Of a stretch of DNA of 11,209 nt, positions 1 to 6,523 are shown piece after piece. Position 1 is the stretch's first letter, and the number at the start of each line of letters is the position of its first letter. The translations under genes and the position numbers were made by a program. Origin of the DNA: an uncultured Flavobacteriales bacterium (GTDB lineage Bacteria > Bacteroidota > Bacteroidia > Flavobacteriales > UBA1820); assembly GCA_959608625.1 (NCBI GenBank), contig CAUHQV010000051.1, forward strand, positions 1 to 11,209, in the 5' to 3' direction. The notes beneath the pieces are model-generated. The model had not been told where the DNA came from. It made no database searches and saw only the letters and a list, made by a program, of their open reading frames with translations.

Positions 1-90
1 TTCGCCGTTGTGTTTGGTGATGACATCGTTTTGAGCATAAGCGGCCAGTGAGACCGAAAACAGGACAAGGGATAGGATAAATTTCTTCAT
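1..90 (-). CDS. Secreted/periplasmic protein, N-terminal fragment
   Basis: The first 30 codons of a minus-strand gene run off the left edge of the window. The ATG is at position 90. The translation begins MKKFILSLVLFSVSLAAYA followed by QNDVITKHNGE. This has a lysine pair, a hydrophobic core and an A-Y-A cleavage site, so it is a typical Sec signal peptide with the mature protein starting at Gln20. The mature start (DVITKHNGE) resembles a group of Bacteroidota exported proteins that open with D-V-I-x-K-x-D/N-G, but too little is present to assign a family or function. A long gene-free stretch lies upstream. I see no clear TAnnTTTG promoter directly before the start. Confidence 0.75.
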   Translation of the reverse strand, partial: MKKFILSLVLFSVSLAAYAQNDVITKHNGE

Positions 91-739
91 GGTGCTTCTC
101 ATTTTGGATTTTAGTATTGTCTGTATGAATATAATATCGGTTTTGGTAAAATGATTGTGCGCGCGGAATATTTCCGCGGCAAATATATAATGATGATCGG
201 GTGTTTTTTGTGCGTTTTTTGCAAATCATGGCAGCAGAGAGTTTCGGTTTTCGCCGATAGGCCCTTGATTTTGTAAGGCCGCCTATTCTGAAAATCCGCA
301 CGTTATTTTCGTACTTGTTTTTTGGATATACCGAAAGAAGGATGCGTAAATCGAACGGGCATTTAGGGAAAATTAAAAATATAGCTCGATGCGCCTGTGT
401 CGCGCGGGACGAATAGGGGTGTGTAATAATTTATATTAAAAGTCTTTGCCTAAAAATCCCTCTGCGGCCCGAATTCCACTGTTTTGTGTGTGTAAGCACG
501 CGGATGAGACAGGGGTTTTATCAGGTTGTATTATGGCTTGAAGCCTATTTTGTGTTGATCAGAGCATGGCCGTATCCACTAAGGCTGCGGTTCGGTTTGT
601 GCCCGCTTCCTGTTCCTCGATGATTATTCTTGTAGATTGCGGGCAAAAATAGACCAGAAAGAAAAACCTTCGGATATTCGGTATGTCTAAAATCTATTGA
701 GGGTGTAACGTAACCTTAAGACAGTAAGTGTAGTGCTTT
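91..739. other. Long intergenic region without a supported gene
   Basis: About 650 bp separate the start of the secreted-protein gene from the stop of HMG-CoA reductase, both on the minus strand. No open frame here has a start, length and composition that look coding. The sequence is AT-richer than its flanks and has runs such as TTTTTTG. It contains a 17-bp inverted repeat (162-178) and a long-range inverted repeat (TGCCCGC at 600-606, GCGGGCA at 639-645). It must hold the promoter of the leftmost gene and the 3' end of the reductase transcript. A small RNA is possible, but I recognise no known RNA family. Confidence 0.5.
162..178. promoter_or_regulatory. 17-bp inverted repeat upstream of secreted-protein gene
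   Basis: CGCGGAA-TAT-TTCCGCG is a perfect 7-bp-arm inverted repeat about 70 bp upstream of the minus-strand start at position 90. It could be a protein-binding site or a short RNA hairpin. No T-tract follows it on either strand, so it is not an obvious terminator. Function unknown. Confidence 0.3.
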
Positions 740-2050
740 TTACCGGGGTTCTTTATTTTCTGACAGGAAATTTTCTACATCCCGGAAACTCACCGTTTTG
801 TCGGAAAAATACTCTTTGGCCGCCAGTTCCTGCTGTTCGGTGGCTCCCAGGGTGCGCAAAATATTTCCCAGATGCATTTTCATGTGTCCCCGCTGTATTC
901 CGGAAGTGATGAGCGAACGTACGGCCGAGAAATTCTGTGCCAATCCCACACAGGCAGCGATCTCCATCAACTGGCCGGCGGAAGGGTTTCCCAATAGTTC
1001 CATGGACAGCGCCGCCAGAGGATGAAGGCGCGTAAGACCACCTACCGTTCCTACCGCCATGGGGATTTCCATTGCGAAACGGAATTCCCCGTTCTCTACG
1101 TGGGCCTGTGAGAGGCTCGTATACTGTCCGTTCCGTGCCGCATAGGCATGGGCGCAGGCTTCCACGGCCCGGAAATCGTTACCGGTGGCCACGATCACGG
1201 CATCCACTCCGTTCATGATCCCTTTATTGTGGGTGACGGCCCGGTCTATGCTCAATGCCGCCATTCGGACGGCGGCTACGAAACGCCGGCAAAAGTCCTC
1301 CCCCGAAAAACCGTCGACGGCCATCCCCGCTACCGGGCATGAAACGGACACCCTGACGCGGGAGTCGGGTGTGTAATTGGACAGGATGCTCATGACGATC
1401 TCCAAATCCCCGGGCATACCCCTTTCGGTAAAAAGCTCTTTGAACCGCCCGGCGATCGATTCCAATACGCTGTTTATGAAGTTCGCCCCCATCGAATCCT
1501 TCGTGTCGGCCGAGAGGTCTATCTGGAAGTAGCCCTCCATCGCAGCCGTTTTATCCAACAATTCGAGGGAGAGGATGCCTCCCCCCCGGGCCTGCATTTT
1601 TTCTGCGATGGGCCGCGCGGCGTCGAGCAGTTCCCCTTTGACGCTTTCAAAGAACGGGAACAGCCGGCTTTTATCCGCTCCTGTATAAATAAGGTGGATC
1701 TGCCCCTTTTTGATCATGGAAAGTGCCCGGGCCTCGAAGCCTCCGCGCTCGGCCCAGAAAGAGGCCGATTTGGAAAGGGCGGCTACCACCGAACTTTCTT
1801 CAATGGCCATCGGGATCGCATAGTAACGGCCGTTTATCCGGAAGTTCGGCGCAATGCCCAGCGGCATATAATAATTGGTCAGGGTGTTTTCCGCAAAACT
1901 TTCGTGCAGACTCTGGAGTTCGGGGTCTGCGTTGAAGTAGTGCCGTATCGTCTGCTCCGCTTTGGCAGGGTCGGCGGCGTAGGCATCGAGGATCGTGCGG
2001 ATCTTCTGATCCCGGGAAAGTTTTGAGAATCCTTTTATTAGGTCTTTCAT
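740..2050 (-). CDS. Hydroxymethylglutaryl-CoA reductase, class II
   Basis: This 436-residue protein interconverts HMG-CoA and mevalonate with NAD(P)H in the cytosol. The class II family signatures are visible in order: the substrate motif I-E-E-S-S-V-V-A-A (residues 83-91, with the catalytic Glu at 84/85), D-S-M-G-A-N (185-190), T-H-N-K-G-I-M-N-G with the catalytic Lys276, A-T-G-N-D with Asp292, G-G-L-T-R-L-H-P (337-344), and R-G-H with the catalytic His389 near the C-terminus. No membrane anchor is present, and the length fits soluble bacterial class II enzymes of about 425-440 residues. The ATG at 2050 is supported by a TATATTTG promoter element about 35 bp upstream. It is transcribed divergently from HU and no other mevalonate gene is adjacent. 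Whether it works in biosynthesis or mevalonate breakdown cannot be told from this sequence. Confidence 0.93.
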   Translation of the reverse strand: MKDLIKGFSKLSRDQKIRTILDAYAADPAKAEQTIRHYFNADPELQSLHESFAENTLTNYYMPLGIAPNFRINGRYYAIPMAIEESSVVAALSKSASFWAERGGFEARALSMIKKGQIHLIYTGADKSRLFPFFESVKGELLDAARPIAEKMQARGGGILSLELLDKTAAMEGYFQIDLSADTKDSMGANFINSVLESIAGRFKELFTERGMPGDLEIVMSILSNYTPDSRVRVSVSCPVAGMAVDGFSGEDFCRRFVAAVRMAALSIDRAVTHNKGIMNGVDAVIVATGNDFRAVEACAHAYAARNGQYTSLSQAHVENGEFRFAMEIPMAVGTVGGLTRLHPLAALSMELLGNPSAGQLMEIAACVGLAQNFSAVRSLITSGIQRGHMKMHLGNILRTLGATEQQELAAKEYFSDKTVSFRDVENFLSENKEPR

Positions 2051-2084
2051 GTTTTCGGAGTGATTGCGGTTCGGTATTGCCGGG

Positions 2085-2092
2085 CAAATATA
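2085..2092 (-). promoter_or_regulatory. Promoter -7 element for HMG-CoA reductase
   Basis: On the minus strand this reads TATATTTG, a full match to the Bacteroidota -7 consensus TAnnTTTG. It would start transcription near 2078 and give a leader of about 28 nt. The -33 element is weak: the TTTTTC region about 13-18 nt upstream is only a partial match. It lies inside a small inverted repeat (CCTG, 5 nt, CAGG). Confidence 0.6.
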
Positions 2093-2192
2093 CTCTTTTT
2101 GCCTGAAAAACAGGTGGGGTGGCGAAACGACAGACTCTTAACGCTGTAATTTTCAGGGAGTAAAAAATTAATGTTAATATACTGGGCCTTCC

Positions 2193-2223
2193 ATTGTCTA
2201 CGATTCAGAAAATCATATATTTG
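2193..2223 (+). promoter_or_regulatory. Promoter of the HU gene
   Basis: A -33-like ATTG (2193-2196) is followed after 19 bp by TATATTTG (2216-2223), matching the Bacteroidota sigma-ABfr pattern TTTG-N19-TAnnTTTG. The predicted start is near 2230, giving a leader of about 44 nt that ends in an A-rich stretch before the ATG at 2274. An AT-rich palindrome (ATTAA-TG-TTAAT) lies just upstream and may act as an UP-like element. Confidence 0.65.
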
Positions 2224-2273
2224 CACCACCACTAAAGGAACGGTAATTTATTAATCATAAAATAAACCAAAAA

Positions 2274-2564
2274 ATGACAAAAGCAGATATCGTATCTAGC
2301 ATCTCCGAGGCAAAAGGAGTGGAAAAAGCCGAAGCCCAGGCTGTGGTCGAGGCTTTCATGGAAGAAGTAAAAAAATCTCTCGAGAGCGGAAAGAACGTTT
2401 ATCTCCGCGGTTTCGGAAGTTTCATCATCAAACGCCGTGCCGAGAAAACCGGACGCAATATCTCCAAGAACACGACCATCAAGATCCCTGCACACAACAT
2501 CCCCGCTTTCAAGCCCTCCAAAGTATTCGTGGAAGGGGTGAAAAAATCCGTAAAAGCAAAATAA
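2274..2564 (+). CDS. HU/IHF-family DNA-binding protein
   Basis: This 96-residue histone-like protein is expected to dimerise and bend DNA in the nucleoid. The whole HU fold can be followed: N-terminal helices (M-T-K-A-D-I-V, residues 1-40) form the dimer core. Next come R-G-F-G-S-F (45-50) and the DNA-clasping beta-arm with G-R-N (60-62). The arm carries I-P-A-H-N-I-P-A-F-K-P-S-K (71-83), the proline-containing tip that intercalates DNA, and a basic C-terminal helix ends the protein. The length is normal for the family (about 90-100). The ATG is preceded by AAACCAAAAA and by a good promoter. A 29-residue ribosome-associated peptide gene follows after 66 bp and probably shares the transcript. 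HU and IHF subunits cannot be told apart by eye. Confidence 0.95.
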   Translation: MTKADIVSSISEAKGVEKAEAQAVVEAFMEEVKKSLESGKNVYLRGFGSFIIKRRAEKTGRNISKNTTIKIPAHNIPAFKPSKVFVEGVKKSVKAK

Positions 2565-2630
2565 GACCGGGATACCTTCTTCGGGAGGCTCAGAACATAT
2601 TTTTATTAACCCTTTAATTTCATTTGAGCT

Positions 2631-2720
2631 ATGCCTAGCGGAAAGAAACGTAAAAGACATAAAGTGGCTACGCACAAGCGTAAAAAACGCAGAAGACTTA
2701 ACCGCCACAAGAAAAAATAA
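2631..2720 (+). CDS. 29-residue basic peptide, AURKAIP1/COX24-like ribosomal protein
   Basis: This short gene encodes 29 residues beginning M-P-S-G-K-K-R-K-R-H-K and ending R-H-K-K-K. Twenty of the 29 residues are Lys, Arg or His, with no acidic residue. Size, composition and the P-S-G-K-K-R start match the tiny proteins that Bacteroidota genomes annotate as AURKAIP1/COX24-domain (PF08213; mitochondrial relative mS38). They are thought to be small-subunit ribosomal proteins that lie against rRNA. It sits between HU and rng and is followed by a terminator, so HU and this peptide likely form one transcript. The product name rests on recognition of this short family, and ribosome binding is inferred from the family. 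Confidence 0.8.
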   Translation: MPSGKKRKRHKVATHKRKKRRRLNRHKKK

Positions 2721-2727
2721 TGTCGCG

Positions 2728-2750
2728 GGCAGCCGGGTTTCCCGGTTGCT
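2728..2750 (+). other. GC-rich hairpin 3' of the basic-peptide gene
   Basis: GGCAGCCGGG, a TTT loop and CCCGGTTGCT form a stem of about 10 bp with two G-U pairs, starting 8 nt after the stop codon. No T-tract follows directly. It could protect the 3' end of the HU/peptide mRNA or act with the terminator at 2766-2795. Confidence 0.4.
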
Positions 2751-2765
2751 GCGAATGTCGGTGAC

Positions 2766-2795
2766 AGCATCCTTACACGTTAAGGGTGCTTTTAC
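2766..2795 (+). terminator. Intrinsic terminator after HU and basic peptide
   Basis: AGCATCCTTA, a CACGT loop and TAAGGGTGCT form a 10-bp stem with one T-G pair, followed by TTTTACTCTTTTT. This is a moderate rho-independent terminator. It would separate the abundant HU/peptide transcript from rng, while read-through could still feed rng. Confidence 0.65.
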
Positions 2796-2854
2796 TCTTT
2801 TTATCGGCTATATGCCGGTGGCGGCAACAAAAGCCTTTCCACAATTCTTACGGA

Positions 2855-2873
2855 CAGGGATTTTATATCCCTG
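2855..2873 (+). promoter_or_regulatory. Leader hairpin just upstream of rng
   Basis: CAGGGAT, a TTTAT loop and ATCCCTG form a perfect 7-bp stem ending 30 nt before the GTG start of rng. If transcribed it would be a 5'-leader stem-loop. RNase E of E. coli autoregulates through leader structure, so a similar role is possible here, but only the hairpin itself is seen. No clear TAnnTTTG promoter is visible in this gap. Confidence 0.35.
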
Positions 2874-2903
2874 CGTATAAATCCAAACAGTTTTATTGTT
2901 ATT

Positions 2904-4445
2904 GTGAGCACTGAACTTATAATCAATTCAAAGACGTCTGAAGTAGACATCGCTATCCTGGAAGACGGACGGTTGATGGAGTATCAGACCCAAGCCGCGC
3001 AAAATGATTTTGCGGTCGGGGATGTCTACATCGGAAAAGTGCGGAAAGTAATTCCCGGGCTCAACTCGGCCTTTATCGACATCGGCCACCCCAAGGATGC
3101 CTTTTTGCATTACAACGACTTAGGGCCACAGGTCAAGTCACTGCTCAAATTTATAAGGAACACACAAACGGGCGGGCAGCGCACGGCCATGCTGGACGGT
3201 TTCAAGATGGAATCGAACATCACCAAGGACGGAAAGATCGCCGACGTACTGCCCCAAGGCACCCCCGTACTGGTGCAAATCACCAAAGAGGCTATTTCGA
3301 CCAAAGGGCCTCGACTGACATCCGAACTGTCCATCCCCGGACGGATGTTGGTACTGGTACCTTTCAACGAAAAGGTGGCCATTTCCCAAAAAATCAGGCG
3401 AAAAGACGAACGGGAACGGCTGCGTATGATCCTCGAAGGACTGCGCCCGAAAGGGTTCGGCCTGATCGCCCGCACCAATTCCCAGGAACAGTCCGCGGAA
3501 GACCTGAAGGCCGATATGGATGCCCTGGTTAAAAAATGGGAGCATATTTACTCCCGCCTGAAGAAGGAAAAATCCAAAGCGCGTGTACTGAGCGAGGAGG
3601 ACCGTGTTTCGGGTATTATCCGCGATTTGTTCAACGATTCGTACTCCTCGATCGTGGTCAACGACGAGGCCCTTTTCCTGGAAATGATATCGTCCATCGG
3701 TACGATAACCCCAGGACGGGACAAGATCGTAAAACTCCACACCGACAAGGTTCCCATTTTTGAAAAATACGGGGTCGACCGCCAGATAAAAACTTCTTTC
3801 GGACGGAGCGTTCCCATGACCAAGGGGGCCTATCTGGTGATAGAGCATACCGAGGCCCTGCACGTGATAGACGTGAACAGCGGGAACCGGTTGAATGCCA
3901 AAGAGAACCAGGAAAACAATTCGTTGGAGGTCAATCTGGTGGCCGCCAAGGAGATCGCCCGCCAGCTTCGCCTGCGCGATATGGGGGGAATCATCGTGGT
4001 GGATTTCATCGATATGGTCAAGAGCGACCACCGCAAAACGCTTTACGAAAAGCTCTGCGAGTTTATGAAGTCGGACAGGGCGAGGCATAAGATACTGCCG
4101 CCCAGTAAATTCGGGCTGGTGCAGATCACCCGCCAGCGTGTCCGTCCGGCTACCGACATCGAAACTTCGGAACCCGATCCGGAAGGCGGTGGAACGATCC
4201 ATGCCCCGATCAATATTCTCGGGGAATTGGACGAAGCGATCGAACAGTTCGGCAAGGCCGGTTACAAAGGATTTTCGCTTCACACGCATCCTTTTGTAGC
4301 CGCTTATCTGACCAAAGGATTGGTGTCCCCGCGGCTTTCCTGGCTGTTCAAATACCGCCGCTGGGTGAGGATCGTGCCCAGGGATGCGTATCGATATTTA
4401 CAATACCGTTTTTACGACCGGGATGGGAAAATTATCAAATTGTGA
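2904..4445 (+). CDS. rng: Ribonuclease E/G family endoribonuclease
   Basis: This 513-residue endoribonuclease of the RNase E/G family cleaves single-stranded RNA in rRNA maturation and mRNA decay in the cytosol. An S1 RNA-binding region lies at about 38-130 (V-G-D-V-Y-I-G-K-V). It is followed by the 5'-sensor/RNase H-like part and the DNase I-like catalytic core. The catalytic aspartates are visible in V-I-D-V-N-S-G (Asp323) and V-V-D-F-I-D-M (Asp367). The C-terminal block (H-P-F-V-A-A-Y-L-T-K-G and Y-R-F-Y-D) is typical of Bacteroidota proteins. There is no long disordered RNase E tail, so it resembles RNase G in size. Start: GTG at 2904, in frame with M-S-T-E-L-I-I-N and preceded by TTTTATTGTTATT. 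Oddity: the CPxC Zn-link motif expected after the catalytic core is replaced by D-P-E-G (425-428), and Cys385 is the only cysteine. Confidence 0.95.
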   Translation: MSTELIINSKTSEVDIAILEDGRLMEYQTQAAQNDFAVGDVYIGKVRKVIPGLNSAFIDIGHPKDAFLHYNDLGPQVKSLLKFIRNTQTGGQRTAMLDGFKMESNITKDGKIADVLPQGTPVLVQITKEAISTKGPRLTSELSIPGRMLVLVPFNEKVAISQKIRRKDERERLRMILEGLRPKGFGLIARTNSQEQSAEDLKADMDALVKKWEHIYSRLKKEKSKARVLSEEDRVSGIIRDLFNDSYSSIVVNDEALFLEMISSIGTITPGRDKIVKLHTDKVPIFEKYGVDRQIKTSFGRSVPMTKGAYLVIEHTEALHVIDVNSGNRLNAKENQENNSLEVNLVAAKEIARQLRLRDMGGIIVVDFIDMVKSDHRKTLYEKLCEFMKSDRARHKILPPSKFGLVQITRQRVRPATDIETSEPDPEGGGTIHAPINILGELDEAIEQFGKAGYKGFSLHTHPFVAAYLTKGLVSPRLSWLFKYRRWVRIVPRDAYRYLQYRFYDRDGKIIKL

Positions 4446-4474
4446 GTTCCTAACGATTTGAGTTGAAGAAAAGT

Positions 4475-4508
4475 AAAGCCGCACCTCATTCGAGGGGCGG
4501 CTTTTTTT
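4475..4508 (+). terminator. Intrinsic terminator of rng
   Basis: AAAGCCGC-A-CCTC, an ATTC loop and GAGG-G-GCGGCTTT form a 12-bp stem with one A/G mismatch. The 3' arm merges into a run of seven T (4502-4508). It begins 30 nt after the rng stop. Its T-tract overlaps the -33 element of the next promoter. Confidence 0.85.
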
Positions 4509-4535
4509 GTAATAAAGGATTTTTTAGTATATTTG
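4506..4535 (+). promoter_or_regulatory. Promoter of the beta-barrel gene
   Basis: TTTG (4506-4509) and TATATTTG (4528-4535) are separated by 18 bp. Both match the Bacteroidota consensus elements. The predicted start near 4542 gives a leader of about 27 nt ending in ACTAAAAACATCCAAAAC before the ATG at 4569. This also argues against the in-frame upstream TTG at 4533, which lies inside the -7 element. Confidence 0.75.
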
Positions 4536-4568
4536 TGTATAATCTGTATAACTAAAAACATCCAAAAC

Positions 4569-5018
4569 ATGAAAAAGACTTTACTTGTGATGCTGTTCGT
4601 CGTTCTGGGCTGCTCGGCAGCAAATGCCCAGGCGTTTCAGGGGAAAGGTAGTTCCCAGCTCGGGGTGGGCATCAGTTCGGGGTTCAACTCCTACAATGTA
4701 GTAGGCATACAGGGCAATTACGATTATGGAGTAATGGACTTCATTTCCGTCGGAGGTCAGGTGAACATGCTGTTCGACGACGATTTTGAAATGTATATCG
4801 GCCCCCGTGCCAACTTCCACCTGCTCAATGCGATCACGCCTTCCAAACCGGGCCCGTTCGATGTGTATCTGGGCGCTACGATGGGCGTGCAGTTCGGCCA
4901 CAAGACCAAATTCACCGGAGGTGGTTACCTGGGTGCTTCGTATGATATAACAAGCCATATTGCGGTAAAACTCGAGGCCGGCTCCAATATCATGGCCGGA
5001 GTGATGTTCCGCCTGTAA
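4569..5018 (+). CDS. Small outer-membrane beta-barrel protein
   Basis: This 149-residue protein has a clear Sec signal peptide (M-K-K-T, a hydrophobic core at residues 4-16, A-A-N-A cleavage near residue 20). The mature chain alternates hydrophobic and polar residues with many Gly and aromatics, as in beta-strands: L-G-V-G-I-S-S-G-F, F-I-S-V-G-G-Q-V, M-Y-I-G-P-R-A-N-F, V-Y-L-G-A-T-M-G-V-Q-F-G. It ends F-R-L after such a strand, which suits recognition by the BAM complex. The size fits an eight-strand OmpA/OmpX/OmpW-like barrel. The partner or substrate is unknown. It has its own promoter and is flanked by terminators on both sides, so it is probably monocistronic. Confidence 0.82.
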   Translation: MKKTLLVMLFVVLGCSAANAQAFQGKGSSQLGVGISSGFNSYNVVGIQGNYDYGVMDFISVGGQVNMLFDDDFEMYIGPRANFHLLNAITPSKPGPFDVYLGATMGVQFGHKTKFTGGGYLGASYDITSHIAVKLEAGSNIMAGVMFRL

Positions 5019-5031
5019 TCCATTCGACTGT

Positions 5032-5075
5032 AAAAACGTGCGGCCCCTCCGATTTCGGAGGGGCCGCACGTTTTT
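5032..5075. terminator. Two-way terminator between beta-barrel gene and creD
   Basis: AAAAACGTGCGGCCCCTCCG, an ATTT loop and its exact reverse complement form a perfect 20-bp stem. Read on the plus strand it ends in TTTTT after a GC-rich stem, and on the minus strand the same is true. It lies 14 nt after the beta-barrel stop and 13 nt after the creD stop, so it can end both convergent transcripts. Confidence 0.92.
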
Positions 5076-5087
5076 AGGGGGATTGGT

Positions 5088-6455
5088 TTATTCTTTCAGT
5101 TTGTCGACCCCCACCTTTTGCGAGAGGAACATCACTCCGGCCAAAATAGCGAAGAGTCCGAGACTTCCGGCCAATAGAGCGTAGGTTTCCATCTGCATCA
5201 GGATATAAATGTAGGCGTACAGCAGCATAAGCATCCCTGCCACGCCCCAGGCGGCGCTGCCCCGGCCCAGTACCGACCGCATATAAAAGAGGAGCAGTCC
5301 GGTGGTCATCGCCGATGCCGTGAGGTACGACAGGGCAAAACCGATATGTTCCGACAGGGCCACCAGCAGCGAATAAAACAGCACCAGTGCCAGTCCGGTG
5401 AGCAGATAAGGCAGGGGGCCGAGGCGGCGGCGCAGGACGATTTCGGCGAACAACACCACTACGAATGTGAGCAGGATGATGAGCACGGCATATTTGACGG
5501 CACGGGTGGTCATCTGGTATTGTGCCACCGGCACCAGGAGTTCCACTCCGAAGGCGGATTGTTGTACGGCTTCGTTACGGCCTATATTTTCCAGGATTTG
5601 GGGATAGTTCCGGTTCATCCCGATCACATTCCAGGTGCTTTGGAAACCTTCTTGAGATACTTCACGTTGCGAAGGGAGGAAGTTACCGGAAAAGCTCGGC
5701 GTAGCACAATCCGACGAAAGATGCACGAAAGTCATTTTCCCTACCGGAATAAAATACAGCGATTCCGATCCCTTGAGGGAAAGGTCGGTCGAAAAAGCGA
5801 TCGAGCCATCATTTTTGGAAAGGGCGGCGGCATCCACTCCAGTCGATAGGACGGAAGAAAGCCCCGTATCGTCGCCTGTGCCGGGAGAGAAACCGGCCTT
5901 TTGACCGTCCCATTTCAACACGGCGAGTTTTTCGAGCCCCCGCAGGTCGGTTATTCCTATGGACAGCCGGGCTTTGGAAAAATCGGCCTGATATTCGGCC
6001 AGGCGGGCGGCCTCTTCTTCGGAAAGTCGGAATTCCCCGGATAACCGAAGCGAAGAACGGTACATGACGGCCTCGTAAATTCCCCGGCTGAGGGTCTGCG
6101 TATTCACCCGCCCCTCGATCTTAAGACTTTCCGGTAGGATATTGGTGTAACGGCGGGTGTAACGGACTGTCTTAACGCCTTGGGCATCGGCCGTTTCGGA
6201 TACCGAGAGACAGGGGACGGACAATACCGGGCCGACGATTTGTTGGGCAAGGCTCCATTTTTCGGCGATCTCTGTCCGGGCCGACGCAGCGGCACTTTCC
6301 CGTTCGCGGATCAGGGATCCCACCATCGAAAGGGGGATGAGCAGGATAAGCAGTAAAAATCCGATCAGCAGGAGTTTCAAAAGGAGGGCAAACCGGTGGA
6401 AGAACGGTTTCTTTTCCGGGCGCCCGTTTGCGGGGGGATAGGAAGATTGGTTCAT
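5088..6455 (-). CDS. creD: Inner-membrane protein CreD
   Basis: This 455-residue CreD-family inner-membrane protein (PF06123) belongs to a family linked in proteobacteria to the CreBC envelope-stress response and colicin E2 tolerance. Its biochemical activity is unknown. One membrane helix lies at about 22-48. It is followed by the family signature S-L-I-R-E-R-E with E-I-A-E-K-W and G-P-V-L-S-V-P, a periplasmic domain of about 270 residues with L-P-E-S-L-K-I and R-G-I-Y-E-A-V-M-Y, and four to five C-terminal helices (Y-Q-M-T-T-R-A-V-K-Y-A; L-S-E-H-I-G-F-A-L-S-Y). The ATG at 6455 (M-N-Q-S-S) was chosen because the longer frame from 6503 starts inside the operator. It lies 68 bp after the winged-helix gene with its own operator, on the same strand. 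Confidence 0.93.
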   Translation of the reverse strand: MNQSSYPPANGRPEKKPFFHRFALLLKLLLIGFLLLILLIPLSMVGSLIRERESAAASARTEIAEKWSLAQQIVGPVLSVPCLSVSETADAQGVKTVRYTRRYTNILPESLKIEGRVNTQTLSRGIYEAVMYRSSLRLSGEFRLSEEEAARLAEYQADFSKARLSIGITDLRGLEKLAVLKWDGQKAGFSPGTGDDTGLSSVLSTGVDAAALSKNDGSIAFSTDLSLKGSESLYFIPVGKMTFVHLSSDCATPSFSGNFLPSQREVSQEGFQSTWNVIGMNRNYPQILENIGRNEAVQQSAFGVELLVPVAQYQMTTRAVKYAVLIILLTFVVVLFAEIVLRRRLGPLPYLLTGLALVLFYSLLVALSEHIGFALSYLTASAMTTGLLLFYMRSVLGRGSAAWGVAGMLMLLYAYIYILMQMETYALLAGSLGLFAILAGVMFLSQKVGVDKLKE

Positions 6456-6483
6456 GGTGTTTTGTTTTTTATTTATATTGTTT

Positions 6484-6508
6484 AAAAGTACTTTGTATTT
6501 CAAAGTAA
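6484..6508 (-). promoter_or_regulatory. Operator/promoter of creD (ACTTTG-N5-CAAAGT)
   Basis: Plus-strand TACTTTG-TATTT-CAAAGTA (6489-6507) is a perfect 7-bp-arm inverted repeat. On the minus strand the upstream arm forms TTACTTTG, a near match to the -7 element TAnnTTTG, which would put the start near 6494 inside the repeat. TTTAAAAGTACTTTG and CAAAGT are shared with the site at 7453-7477. The best candidate ligand is the adjacent winged-helix regulator. Confidence 0.7.
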
Positions 6509-6523
6509 ATAGGTCAAAAAAAA

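Noticed and set aside
600..645. Long-range inverted repeat as a terminator for HMG-CoA reductase
   Set aside because: The 7-bp arms are 32 nt apart with no stable inner stem, and no T-tract follows on the minus strand.
2232..2708. 158-codon minus-strand frame over HU and the basic peptide
   Set aside because: It runs antisense to two clear genes, and the Phe-rich sequence is the complement of Lys-rich coding.
3138..4289. 383-codon open frame on the minus strand covering rng
   Set aside because: It is a shadow of the RNase E/G gene with no start signal, no promoter and no recognisable domain.
4533..4568. Upstream TTG start for the beta-barrel protein
   Set aside because: The codon lies inside the promoter -7 element. 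The ATG at 4569 gives a proper signal peptide.
6456..6503. Sixteen extra N-terminal residues for CreD
   Set aside because: They would be encoded by the operator and probable 5' leader. M-N-Q-S-S at 6455 matches the family start better.
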